A DNA stretch of 64,000 nt from Naasia aerilata (lineage in GTDB: Bacteria; Actinomycetota; Actinomycetes; Actinomycetales; Microbacteriaceae). This document shows, in pieces, positions 9,056 to 16,451 of this stretch. The stretch is taken from assembly GCF_030296595.1 (NCBI RefSeq), contig NZ_AP027731.1, positions 2,108,001 to 2,172,000 of the forward strand. Direction: 5' to 3'. The position numbers and the translations under genes were made by a program. The notes under the pieces are model-generated. The model was not told where the DNA came from. It saw nothing but the letters and a program-made list of their open reading frames with translations, and searched no databases. Each line of letters opens with the position of its first letter. Within the stretch, counting starts at the first letter, position 1.

Positions 9056-9502
9056 CTAGCGACCGCCCTTCTCGCGCTCGAAGTCCAGAGGTCCCGTCAG
9101 CGGCTCCCGCCAGCCGCCCAGCTTGTCCGGGTTGAGCACGACCCAGAGGTCGGTGACGCGGGCACCCTCGGTTCGCATGCCGACGACGGCCACGACCAGC
9201 CCCCGGCTGCGGAGCGCGAGTCCCACCTGCCCGTTCACCGCCTCCTCCGCCACCACGAGCTCCGGATGCGCGACGCGGGCCTCGATGAGCAGGTCGAGCA
9301 CCGCCTCCGACCCCTCGCAGGTGCGACCCGGCGCGCAGGCTCGCCCGCCACCGTCGACCACCGCTACGACGTCCGAAGCGAGGAGCCGCCGCAGCGTCGG
9401 GACATCCCCCTCCTCCCAAGCGCGCCCGACCGCGCGGACCGTGGCGCCTTCGCGCGCCCCGATTCGGACACGGCCGTCAGGCGTCGGCGCCGGAACGCGC
9501 AC
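9056..9502 (-). CDS. Free-standing SnoaL-like domain, copy of ECF41 C-terminal domain
   Basis: About 148 residues with no sigma regions. It aligns along its length with the C-terminal domain of the neighbouring sigma factor: both have a GD/GN...L..LLA.DVV start, the DGGG motif, a VNGQVG/TNGRPG segment and LNPDKLG/MNPAKLG at the end. In ECF41 sigma factors these two motifs control activity, so this protein may be a regulator that competes in trans, or a duplicated domain with its own ligand; that role is inference. GTG 9502 is chosen because GAGG lies 6 nt upstream; an ATG at 9553 would overlap the cytochrome b-like gene by 77 bp. The overlap of 26 bp suggests translational coupling. Confidence 0.75.
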   Translation of the reverse strand: MRVPAPTPDGRVRIGAREGATVRAVGRAWEEGDVPTLRRLLASDVVAVVDGGGRACAPGRTCEGSEAVLDLLIEARVAHPELVVAEEAVNGQVGLALRSRGLVVAVVGMRTEGARVTDLWVVLNPDKLGGWREPLTGPLDFEREKGGR

Positions 9503-11093
9503 GCTCCACCTCGCCACCGGGGCTCGGCTCGGCCGGCGGATCAGGCTCCGCATAGATCCGCGAGAGCCGGGCCTGCAGCCGGCGCCCCGCAGTCAGCCGG
9601 CCCCGCTCGTCGGGGCGGAGCCGCACCGGCTTCACGACGCCGTCGTCGGCCACCCGCGCGCGCTCCGCCGGGTCGAGCGGCGCGTGCACCTCCGCATACT
9701 CGCCGCCGGGGAGGCGGACGATCCGTCCGGTCTCGAGCCCGTGCCGCAGCAGCTCGCGGTCCTTCGCGCGCAGGGCGCGGGCCACGGCGCGTGCGACGAG
9801 GAACCCGAGCACCGGACCCGCGAGGAGGGCGACCTGGAAGAACGCGACCACCCCCTCGATGCTCAGCCCGAACTGGACCGCGAGAAGGTCGGCGCTTCCG
9901 GCGCCCCAGAGCGCGCCGTAGAAGAGGATGCCGGCGACCCCGATGCCGGTCCTCGTCGGGGCGTTGCGGGGGCGCTGGAGCAGGTTGTGCTCACGGCGGT
10001 CGCCGGTGGCCCACGCCTCCAGGTAGGGGTAGACCGCGACGAGGGCGAGGAACAGGGTCACGACCGCGAGTGGAGCGAGGATCGCGAGCGTCCACGTGCG
10101 GCCGAACAGCACGAACTCCCAGCCGGGTGGGACGAGCCGGAGTGCTCCATCCAGGAAGCCGGTGTACCAGTCCGGCTGGCTGCCCGCCGAGGCATCGCCG
10201 GGGGAGGCGGGGCCGTAGAGCCACACCGGATCGATCGTGACGGTGGCGCCGAGTGCGAGCAGGATCCCGGCCACGAGGGTGACGACGCCGCCGGCGCGCA
10301 CGGCGGCGTCCGGCAGCAGCGGGATGCCCACGATGTTGCCTTCAGTCCGTCCGGGACCCGGGAGCTGGGCGGGCTCGTGAGCGTAGGCCAACCGGGCTCG
10401 GAGGGCCACGAGCAGCAGCAGCGCCACCGGCACCAGCGCGACGTGGAGCGGATAGAGGTGGGCGAGGACCTCACCGGGGAAGCTGCCGCCGAACAGCAGC
10501 CAGGACGCCCACGTGCCGACGACGGGGATGCCGAGCAGGATGCCCTCGACGATGCGCAGGCCCGTCCCGGACAGCACATCGTCGGGCAGGGCGTAGCCGC
10601 TCCAGCCGCCGGCCAGGGCGGTCACGTAGAGCAGGAACAGGAGGACCCAGCTTCCCCTGCGCGGCTTCCGGAACCCGCCCGTGAAGAACAGGGCGAGCAT
10701 CTGCAGGAGGAGAGCGGCGGGAAGGACGAGAGCGGCCCAGTGGTGCGCCTGCCGCATCAGGAGCCCGCCGCGCACCTCGAACGAGATGTCGAGGGTCGAG
10801 TCGAAGGCCCGGGAGATCTCGAGCCCGCGGAGCGGGACATACGAGCCGCGGTACTCCACCACGGTGCTGGACGGCGTGTAGAGGAACATGAGGAACAGGC
10901 CGGTGGCGAACAGCACGACGAGGCACGCGACCGCCACCGCCCCGAACAGCGACGTCCACGAGTTCGGGACGGCGCGCGTCCTCAGCTCGGCCACGAGCCG
11001 CGAGAGGCTGCGGCCGAGCACGGTGCCCTCGAGCAGGGCCGCGGACACTCGGTTCGTCACCGAGCCCCGCGGCGGGCGGCGGTCAACGGGCAT
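9477..11093 (-). CDS. QcrB-like cytochrome b lacking two haem ligands
   Basis: About 538 residues, clearly related to actinobacterial QcrB of the bc1 complex: it keeps the FFTGxFRKPR, SLPDD-like ALPDDVLSGTG, PGPGRTE, SAGSQPD and NLLQRPR segments and eight or so membrane helices. No qcrA or qcrC is nearby. In QcrB each b haem is held by two histidines. Here the first of each pair is present (H117 and H217 counted from the ATG at 11093), but the partner positions hold Q131 (spacing 14) and R232 (spacing 15). The ATG at 11093 has GGGAGG 8 nt upstream; GTG 11102 is possible. It overlaps the end of the NDH-2 gene, implying coupling. Haem content and role are open. Confidence 0.85.
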   Translation of the reverse strand: MPVDRRPPRGSVTNRVSAALLEGTVLGRSLSRLVAELRTRAVPNSWTSLFGAVAVACLVVLFATGLFLMFLYTPSSTVVEYRGSYVPLRGLEISRAFDSTLDISFEVRGGLLMRQAHHWAALVLPAALLLQMLALFFTGGFRKPRRGSWVLLFLLYVTALAGGWSGYALPDDVLSGTGLRIVEGILLGIPVVGTWASWLLFGGSFPGEVLAHLYPLHVALVPVALLLLVALRARLAYAHEPAQLPGPGRTEGNIVGIPLLPDAAVRAGGVVTLVAGILLALGATVTIDPVWLYGPASPGDASAGSQPDWYTGFLDGALRLVPPGWEFVLFGRTWTLAILAPLAVVTLFLALVAVYPYLEAWATGDRREHNLLQRPRNAPTRTGIGVAGILFYGALWGAGSADLLAVQFGLSIEGVVAFFQVALLAGPVLGFLVARAVARALRAKDRELLRHGLETGRIVRLPGGEYAEVHAPLDPAERARVADDGVVKPVRLRPDERGRLTAGRRLQARLSRIYAEPDPPAEPSPGGEVERARSGADA

Positions 11094-12405
11094 CGGGAGC
11101 ACCTCCCGTCACGAACTCGTGTCGCGGCCGCTGCACGGACGCGAGGGAGACGATGTCGCGGCCCGTGAGCACCGCGGTGGCCCAGACGGCGAGCACTCGG
11201 ATCTTGCGCTCCCACGTGGGGATCGCGAGCACGTGGTACCCGCGGTGCATGACCCACGCGGGGAAGCCCCGGATCACGATGCCCTTGTACTGGAAGATGC
11301 CCCGGCCGAGGCCGAGAGTCGCGACGACCCCGAGGCTCGAGTGGACGTACGGCTTGGGCTCCTCCCCGTGGAGGGTGGCCACGAGGTTCGCGGCCAGGCG
11401 CTTGCCCTGCCGGACCGCATGCTGGGCGTTCGGCACCGTGCGCGCGCCGGGGATCGGCGACGCCAGATCGGGGACGGCCGCGTCGTCGCCCGCGCCCCAC
11501 GCGTCGGCCACCGGCTCCTCCTCGGTCCCGACGCGCAGGTCGGCTCGGACCATGAGGAGGCCGCGTGCGTCGATCGGGAGGTCGCTGTGCCGGGACACGA
11601 CGGGGTTCGCGCCGTTGCCGGCCGTCCAGACGATCAGCTCCGAGTCGAACTCCTCCCCGTTCGAGAGGACCACGTGCCCGTCGACTGCGGAGACCAGCTG
11701 CGTGTCGAGGTGCACGCGTGCACCGCGCTCCTCGAGGGAGCGGACGACCCACCGGCCCGGCTCATCCGTCACCTCGGGCAGGATCCTCCCCAGCGCCTCG
11801 ACGAGGTGGAAGGAGAGGTCGGCGAACGTGAGCTCGGGATAGGACCTCAGGAGAGAGGTGGCGAGGGAGAGCAGCTCGCCGAATCCCTCGACCCCGGAGA
11901 ACCCGCCGCCGACGAAGGTGACGGTGAGCAGCCGGCGGCGCTCCGGCCCGGGAGGCAGCACCGAGGCGCGGTCGAAGGCGGTGAGCAGGCGGTCGCGGAT
12001 CGCGACGGCCTCCTCGACGTGCTTCATGCCGATGGCCTGGTCGGCGATGCCCGGGATCGGGAAGGTGCGGGTCACGGCACCGGCGGTGACCACGACGATG
12101 TCGTAGCCGAGGTCGAACTCCTCGCCGGCGAGGGGACGCACGGTCACCCTCTTCTCGGCGTGCCGGATCTCGGTCACCCAGCCGGCCAGGATCCGGGTCC
12201 GCCGGAGGTGGCTCCGCAGCGAGATGGAGGCGTGGCGGGCCTCGACCGAGCCGGCCGCGACCTCCGGCAGGAAGGGCTGGTAGGTCATGTACGGCCGCGG
12301 GTCGACGATCGTCACCTCGGCCTCGCCCGGCTTCAGCCACCGCTCGAGCTTCCAGGCGGTGTAGAAGCCGGCGTAGCCGCCTCCGATCACGAGGATCCTC
12401 CGCAT
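11083..12405 (-). CDS. ndh: Type II NADH dehydrogenase (NDH-2)
   Basis: About 440 residues with two Rossmann nucleotide-binding motifs: GGGYAGF at residues 7-13 for FAD and VTFVGGGFSGVE mid-protein for NADH, plus the AGDDAAVPD FAD-contact segment and a hydrophobic, amphipathic C-terminus for membrane attachment. NDH-2 moves electrons from NADH to quinone without pumping protons. The ATG at 12405 is preceded by AAAGGAG at suitable spacing; the further upstream start is rejected. An ECF41-like promoter (TGTCACA-N16-TGTC) lies 32 bp upstream of this start. The gene leads into the cytochrome b-like gene with an 11 bp overlap. Confidence 0.88.
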   Translation of the reverse strand: MRRILVIGGGYAGFYTAWKLERWLKPGEAEVTIVDPRPYMTYQPFLPEVAAGSVEARHASISLRSHLRRTRILAGWVTEIRHAEKRVTVRPLAGEEFDLGYDIVVVTAGAVTRTFPIPGIADQAIGMKHVEEAVAIRDRLLTAFDRASVLPPGPERRRLLTVTFVGGGFSGVEGFGELLSLATSLLRSYPELTFADLSFHLVEALGRILPEVTDEPGRWVVRSLEERGARVHLDTQLVSAVDGHVVLSNGEEFDSELIVWTAGNGANPVVSRHSDLPIDARGLLMVRADLRVGTEEEPVADAWGAGDDAAVPDLASPIPGARTVPNAQHAVRQGKRLAANLVATLHGEEPKPYVHSSLGVVATLGLGRGIFQYKGIVIRGFPAWVMHRGYHVLAIPTWERKIRVLAVWATAVLTGRDIVSLASVQRPRHEFVTGGAPDAR

Positions 12406-12436
12406 CGTGTGCTCCTTTCGCGTCGTCACCCGTTAA

Positions 12437-12463
12437 GACACCGCAGCCCCCGAGGATGTGACA
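12437..12463 (-). promoter_or_regulatory. ECF41-like promoter upstream of ndh
   Basis: On the minus strand the sequence reads TGTCACA (12463-12457), 16 bases, then TGTC (12440-12437). The published ECF41 consensus is TGTCACA-N16-CGTC. The -10 part ends 32 bp before the ndh start codon. The last base group differs from the two other copies in the locus (GGTC), so this one may be weaker. Confidence 0.6.
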
Positions 12464-12489
12464 TCCCGTAGGCCGCAGGCTCGAGGGGG

Positions 12490-13251
12490 TCAGGAGCTGC
12501 GCTGAAGAGTCCGGCGCTGGAGCCAGTCCTCGAATCGGATTCGGCCGAGGGTCGCGTCCGCCGCCGGCACGAGCGCGCGCTCGGCGGGGACTGCGCCGAA
12601 GTACTGCGCGGCCGGATCGGCGATCACCGATCGAGGGTCGCCTGCCTCTCGGAGCGCGCGGCCGACGAAGTCGGGGAGCGGGATCGGCTCGGGGCCGCCC
12701 ACCTCCTCCATGGCGTTCGTCGAGGGGGCGAGCGCGGCGCGGGCGACGGCCGCCGCGACCTCGTCGGCGGCCATGGGCTGGAGGAGGATGGGCGGCAGGT
12801 GCACCTCGCCGCCCACCGTGGCGGAGTCCGCGATCCCGCGCGCGAACTCGAAGAACTGGGTGGCTCGCACGATCGAGTACGGACGACCGGAGTCGCGGAT
12901 CAGCCTCTCCTGGGCGACCTTCGCGCGGAGGTAGCCGCTGCCCGGCACGCGCTCCGCGCCGACGATGGACAGGGCCACATGGGACCGCACCCCGGCCGAC
13001 GCCTCCTCTCGCAGCAGGTTGGCCGTCGACGAGGTGAAGAACGCGAGCACGTCCGCGTCCGCGAAGGACGGGGAGTTGGACACGTCGACGACGACGTCCG
13101 CACCCGCCAGGGCCTCTGCGAGGCCCGCGCCGGTGACGGCGTCGACGCCCGTGTTCGGAGAGGCGGGCACCGCCTCCACGCCGTGCTGCTGGAGCTCCGC
13201 CACCACCTTCGAGCCGATGAGGCCGGTGCCGCCGAGAATGACTGCCTTCAT
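12490..13251 (-). CDS. NmrA-like SDR NAD(P)-binding protein (first of a pair)
   Basis: A 253-residue atypical SDR. The N-terminal GGTGLIGSKV is the NAD(P)-binding motif; VVVDVSNSP and VALSIVGAE follow at the usual strand ends, and YLRAKVAQE replaces the classical YxxxK region, as in NmrA/epimerase-like members. It is a close paralogue of the diverging gene at 13794, sharing the FFEFARGIAD/FFEFLVSIAD and QPMAADEVA/QPIAADDVA segments. ECF41 loci are known to carry oxidoreductase/epimerase genes of this sort. The ATG at 13251 follows the promoter at 13297-13323. It is 84 bp upstream of ndh and probably first gene of the operon. Confidence 0.85.
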   Translation of the reverse strand: MKAVILGGTGLIGSKVVAELQQHGVEAVPASPNTGVDAVTGAGLAEALAGADVVVDVSNSPSFADADVLAFFTSSTANLLREEASAGVRSHVALSIVGAERVPGSGYLRAKVAQERLIRDSGRPYSIVRATQFFEFARGIADSATVGGEVHLPPILLQPMAADEVAAAVARAALAPSTNAMEEVGGPEPIPLPDFVGRALREAGDPRSVIADPAAQYFGAVPAERALVPAADATLGRIRFEDWLQRRTLQRSS

Positions 13252-13296
13252 GTCCTTGAACCCTTCTGTCCGCGGTCGATGCCGCTGCTGAGCTAG

Positions 13297-13323
13297 GACC
13301 GGGCGGGAGCAGGGTCTGTGACA
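13297..13323 (-). promoter_or_regulatory. ECF41-like promoter for minus-strand SDR operon
   Basis: Minus-strand TGTCACA (13323-13317), exactly 16 bases, then GGTCCTAGCT beginning at 13300. The GGTC ends 46 bp before the start codon at 13251. The plus-strand promoter at 13721-13747 has the same -35, the same spacer length, the same ten-base -10 region and nearly the same distance to its gene, while the spacers differ, which argues for a functional site. Confidence 0.75.
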
Positions 13324-13440
13324 AGGCCGCTGCCGATCCGTTCGCGATCGGACGATGCGCGCTGCATCCACCGATCGGTGGAGCACGGACCATCCGCTCG
13401 GGCGGTTCCCGGCCCGTCGCGGCGCCCCTAGGTTTGCGGC

Positions 13441-13713
13441 ATGACATCAGAAGATCTGCGGGAAGCCGCACGCAAGCGCCTCGAGGCGAAGGCCGGTTTC
13501 TGGCGCTTCCTGGTCACCTCCGTCCTCGTCGTCGCACTCGTCAACGTGATCTGGGGCGTGACCGGCGGAGGCTACTACTGGCCCCTCTGGCCCACCGTGG
13601 GCCTCGGCATCGCCCTGGCCTTCTCGGCCGCGAGCGTGTTCGGCCCCGGCCGCGGCTACGTCTCCGAGGACCGGGTCGACGAGGAGGTCCGCCGCATGAC
13701 GGCACGGCGCTGA
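13441..13713 (+). CDS. Small 2TM-domain membrane protein
   Basis: A 90-residue protein with a charged N-terminal helix (about 1-20), two membrane helices (about 22-43 and 48-64) and a charged tail, matching the bacterial 2TM domain family found alone or fused to histidine kinases and regulators. No catalytic residues. Starts at ATG 13441, just downstream of a possible CCTAGG-containing -10 region, and lies between the two diverging SDR genes. The ECF41-like promoter of the next SDR begins 8 bp after its stop. Role not known. Confidence 0.75.
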   Translation: MTSEDLREAARKRLEAKAGFWRFLVTSVLVVALVNVIWGVTGGGYYWPLWPTVGLGIALAFSAASVFGPGRGYVSEDRVDEEVRRMTARR

Positions 13714-13720
13714 GCGCGGC

Positions 13721-13747
13721 TGTCACAGCCGGCGGCCCTTCCCGGTC
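13721..13747 (+). promoter_or_regulatory. ECF41-like promoter for plus-strand SDR
   Basis: TGTCACA at 13721-13727, a 16-base spacer, GGTC at 13744-13747 continuing as GGTCCTAGCT. The start codon at 13794 is 47 bp downstream. It mirrors the promoter at 13297-13323 for the paralogous SDR on the other strand. Confidence 0.75.
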
Positions 13748-13793
13748 CTAGCTGTCGGCGGCACTGTGCCGCCCTCGGGACGAAGGGACCATC

Positions 13794-14561
13794 ATGAAGA
13801 TCGTCGTCGTGGGAGGCACCGGCCTCATCGGCAGTCGTGTCGTCTCCCTCCTGCAGCGCGCCGGCCATTCAGCCGTTGCCGCCGCACGCGCAACGGGCGT
13901 CAACTCCTACACAGCCGACGGCCTTCCCGAGGCGCTCGATGGCGCAGAGGTCGTCGTGGACGTGTCGACCTCGCCGTACACCGACTACGACGGCGCTCTC
14001 GACTTCTTCGAGACGTCGACCCTCAATCTCCTCACGTACGGCAGGGCGGCCGGGGTGGGGCACCACGTCGCGCTCTCGGTCGTCGGGACCGACCGGCTGG
14101 CCGCAGCGAAGGGACGCTACTTCCTCGCCAAGGCGCGCCAGGAGGAGCTGCTCCGAGAGGCGACGCTGCCCTACTCGATCGTGCACACGACCCAGTTCTT
14201 CGAGTTCCTCGTAAGCATCGCCGACTCCGTCACCGACGGCGGCCGGGTGCGGCCGGCGCGAGCCAGGATCCAGCCCATCGCCGCCGACGATGTCGCCGAC
14301 GCCGTGATGGCCGCCGCGCTGGGGGAGCCGACACTCGCGACGGCCGAGCACGCGGGCCCCGACGTGTTCGATCTGGATCAGCTGCTGGCCGCGGAGCTCG
14401 ACCTCCGTGGGGACCCGCGGGAGGTCGTCGCCGACCCGCTCGGCGACTACTTCGGCGCGAGGCTCGAGGAGGACGACCTGCTGCCGGGACCGGACGCGGT
14501 CATCGCCCCGTCGCGCTTCGCGGACTGGGTGCGGCGCCCCGAGGGGGCGCGGATCGGCTGA
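13794..14561 (+). CDS. NmrA-like SDR NAD(P)-binding protein (second of a pair)
   Basis: A 255-residue atypical SDR with GGTGLIGSRV at residues 7-16, VVVDVSTSP, VALSVVGTDR and YFLAKARQEE. It is the closest relative in the window of the SDR at 12490-13251; the two diverge from a shared region and carry matching ECF41-like promoters. Members reduce or isomerise small molecules or sense the NADP/NADPH ratio, and the substrate here is not evident. Start ATG 13794 follows a purine-rich AAGGGACC element. The gene is probably monocistronic; the next gene runs toward it on the other strand. Confidence 0.85.
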   Translation: MKIVVVGGTGLIGSRVVSLLQRAGHSAVAAARATGVNSYTADGLPEALDGAEVVVDVSTSPYTDYDGALDFFETSTLNLLTYGRAAGVGHHVALSVVGTDRLAAAKGRYFLAKARQEELLREATLPYSIVHTTQFFEFLVSIADSVTDGGRVRPARARIQPIAADDVADAVMAAALGEPTLATAEHAGPDVFDLDQLLAAELDLRGDPREVVADPLGDYFGARLEEDDLLPGPDAVIAPSRFADWVRRPEGARIG

Positions 14562-14604
14562 CCGGCGCCGTGTGGGGGAGGGCAGCCGGTCAGCCGAAGG
14601 TGGA

Positions 14605-16089
14605 TCAGTACGCGCCCTCGGGCATCAGCACGGCCTTGGCCGTGCGCCAGAGGATCACGAGGTCACCGGTCATCGACCAGTTGTCCGCGTAGTACAGGTC
14701 GAGGCGGATTCCGTCGTCCCAGCCGAGATTCGACCGGCCGCTGACCTGCCAGAGGCCGCTCATACCGGGGGTGACCACGAGGCGGCGGCGCTCCTTCGAG
14801 TTGTAGTCCGACACCTCCTCGGGGAGGGCGGGCCGGGGACCGACGAGGCTCATGTCGCCGCGGAGGACGTTGAGGAGCTGGGGAAGCTCGTCGATCGAGT
14901 AGCGGCGCAGGATCTTGCCGATCGGGGTGACCCGGGGGTCGTCCGCCAGCTTGAACAGGCGGCGCTCGCCGGCCATCGCCGCGAGCAGCTCGGCGCGGCG
15001 CGCGTCGGCGTCCACATACATCGACCTGAACTTGAGGATCCGGAACGCGACCCCGTCCCGTCCGATCCGCTCCTGCGAGTAGAACACCGGGCCCCCGTCG
15101 ACGCGCTTGATGAGCCCGGCGACGATGAGGAACAGGGGGAGCAGGGCGAAGAGGATCAGGCCGGAGACGACCACATCGAAGATCCGCTTCGCGACCCGTT
15201 GCGGTCCCTCGTACTGCGGCGTCTCGACGTGCAGCAGGGGAAGTCCGGCGACCGGGCGCAGGTGCACGCGGCTTCCGGCGATGTCCGCGATGCTCGGCGC
15301 GAGCACCAGCTGGTGGCGCTGCGGGTCGAGGCCCCAGCTGATCTCGCGCACGCGCTCGGCCGGCAGGCGGTCCGAGTTGGTCGCGATGAGGGTGTCGGCG
15401 CCGTAGGTGTCGAGCAGGTTCGGCACGTCGTCGATGCCGCCGATGATGGGCAGCGTGGTGCCGCGCAGCACGCCGTGATCGGGTCCGTCGGTCAGGCCGA
15501 CGCCGACGACCTGGTAGCCGACCGCCGGGTTCCGGGACAGGTCGACGGCCGTCTGCAGGACGCTGCGCTCGGAGCCGATCAGAACGACGCGAGAGCTGTA
15601 CTCGCCGCGGGCCCGGCGCGAGAGCAGCCAGCGACGCCACAGCCAGCGGTTGGCCATGAGTGCGACGGTCCCGACGGGGAACGCGATCGCGGCATAGCTG
15701 CGCGCGATGTCGAGGTCCAGGAAGAATGCGCCGAACAGGAACACGCCGAACGTCAGGATCGACGCGTGGCCGACGCGCTTGTACTCGGTCGCTCCGCTGC
15801 CGATGATCCGGGAGGCCCGGGTGTCGACGAGCCGCAGGGCGAGGATCCACAGCACGGCGAGCGCGAGCCCGATGTGCAGCGGAGTCACGAGGTGGTTGAG
15901 GAACCCGCGCGAGGCCATGGTGCCGTTGTGGGCGCCGAAGGCGAGGAGGTGCGCGACGGCGACCGTGAGGACGACGGCGAGCATGTCGCCGAGTCCGACG
16001 CGGATGGCGTAGCGCTTCACCCAGTCGAGGGCGAGCGGGGGTGAAAGTGGGGTGGTCGAGTCGAGTGCGACCCGCACAGAGGTGGTCAC
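14605..16089 (-). CDS. Polyprenyl-phosphate sugar-1-phosphate transferase (exopolysaccharide initiation)
   Basis: About 494 residues. Four to five membrane helices fill the N-terminal third, a Rossmann-like CoA-binding domain the middle, and a bacterial sugar transferase domain the C-terminus, with the re-entrant helix after KRIFDVVVSG, the PVFYSQERIGRDG motif, KFRSMY and the SLVGPRPALPEE signature. The family starts exopolysaccharide or glycan synthesis by moving a sugar phosphate to undecaprenyl phosphate. GTG 16089 gives the usual family length; the longer open frame upstream is low-complexity and rejected. No other polysaccharide genes are adjacent, so it is an orphan initiating enzyme here. 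Confidence 0.85.
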   Translation of the reverse strand: MTTSVRVALDSTTPLSPPLALDWVKRYAIRVGLGDMLAVVLTVAVAHLLAFGAHNGTMASRGFLNHLVTPLHIGLALAVLWILALRLVDTRASRIIGSGATEYKRVGHASILTFGVFLFGAFFLDLDIARSYAAIAFPVGTVALMANRWLWRRWLLSRRARGEYSSRVVLIGSERSVLQTAVDLSRNPAVGYQVVGVGLTDGPDHGVLRGTTLPIIGGIDDVPNLLDTYGADTLIATNSDRLPAERVREISWGLDPQRHQLVLAPSIADIAGSRVHLRPVAGLPLLHVETPQYEGPQRVAKRIFDVVVSGLILFALLPLFLIVAGLIKRVDGGPVFYSQERIGRDGVAFRILKFRSMYVDADARRAELLAAMAGERRLFKLADDPRVTPIGKILRRYSIDELPQLLNVLRGDMSLVGPRPALPEEVSDYNSKERRRLVVTPGMSGLWQVSGRSNLGWDDGIRLDLYYADNWSMTGDLVILWRTAKAVLMPEGAY

Positions 16090-16451
16090 GGAGCCTGATC
16101 CATTCGGGTTGAAGCAGGGCCGGAGCGATGTCCGGAAGAGCGAGAGCTGGCGGCGGGTGTCCGTCAGCACATTCGCCGCAGGAGCGGCGTCAGACGTTTC
16201 GGGTCGGGGTGAGGCGACCGATTCGCTCTGTCCGGGGCGGGGGGTAAGGCTGCATGAGCATGGGCGGGCTCTTTTCGGGTAGTGCGCAGGAGGCAGCTGG
16301 GGACTGCGTTCCGGCGTGATGTTCGCGACTTCGGGTAAAGACGCTGTCGGGAGGGGCACTGACGGTCGGGTTTCGGGTGACCGCCGGCTCCAGGCCGATG
16401 GGGTTCACAGTAGCCGCCCCCATCGAGCCCGGGCAAGGCTCGGAAGGGGGC
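16090..16451. other. Intergenic region between glgB and the sugar transferase gene
   Basis: About 360 bp. Both flanking genes are on the minus strand, so this holds the downstream end of glgB and the promoter of the sugar transferase. Short open frames here have no family features and atypical composition. I see no clear hairpin terminator or known operator. Confidence 0.5.

Noticed and set aside
16090..16436. Short minus-strand frames before the sugar transferase
   Set aside because: No start signal, atypical composition and no recognisable domain; treated as non-coding.
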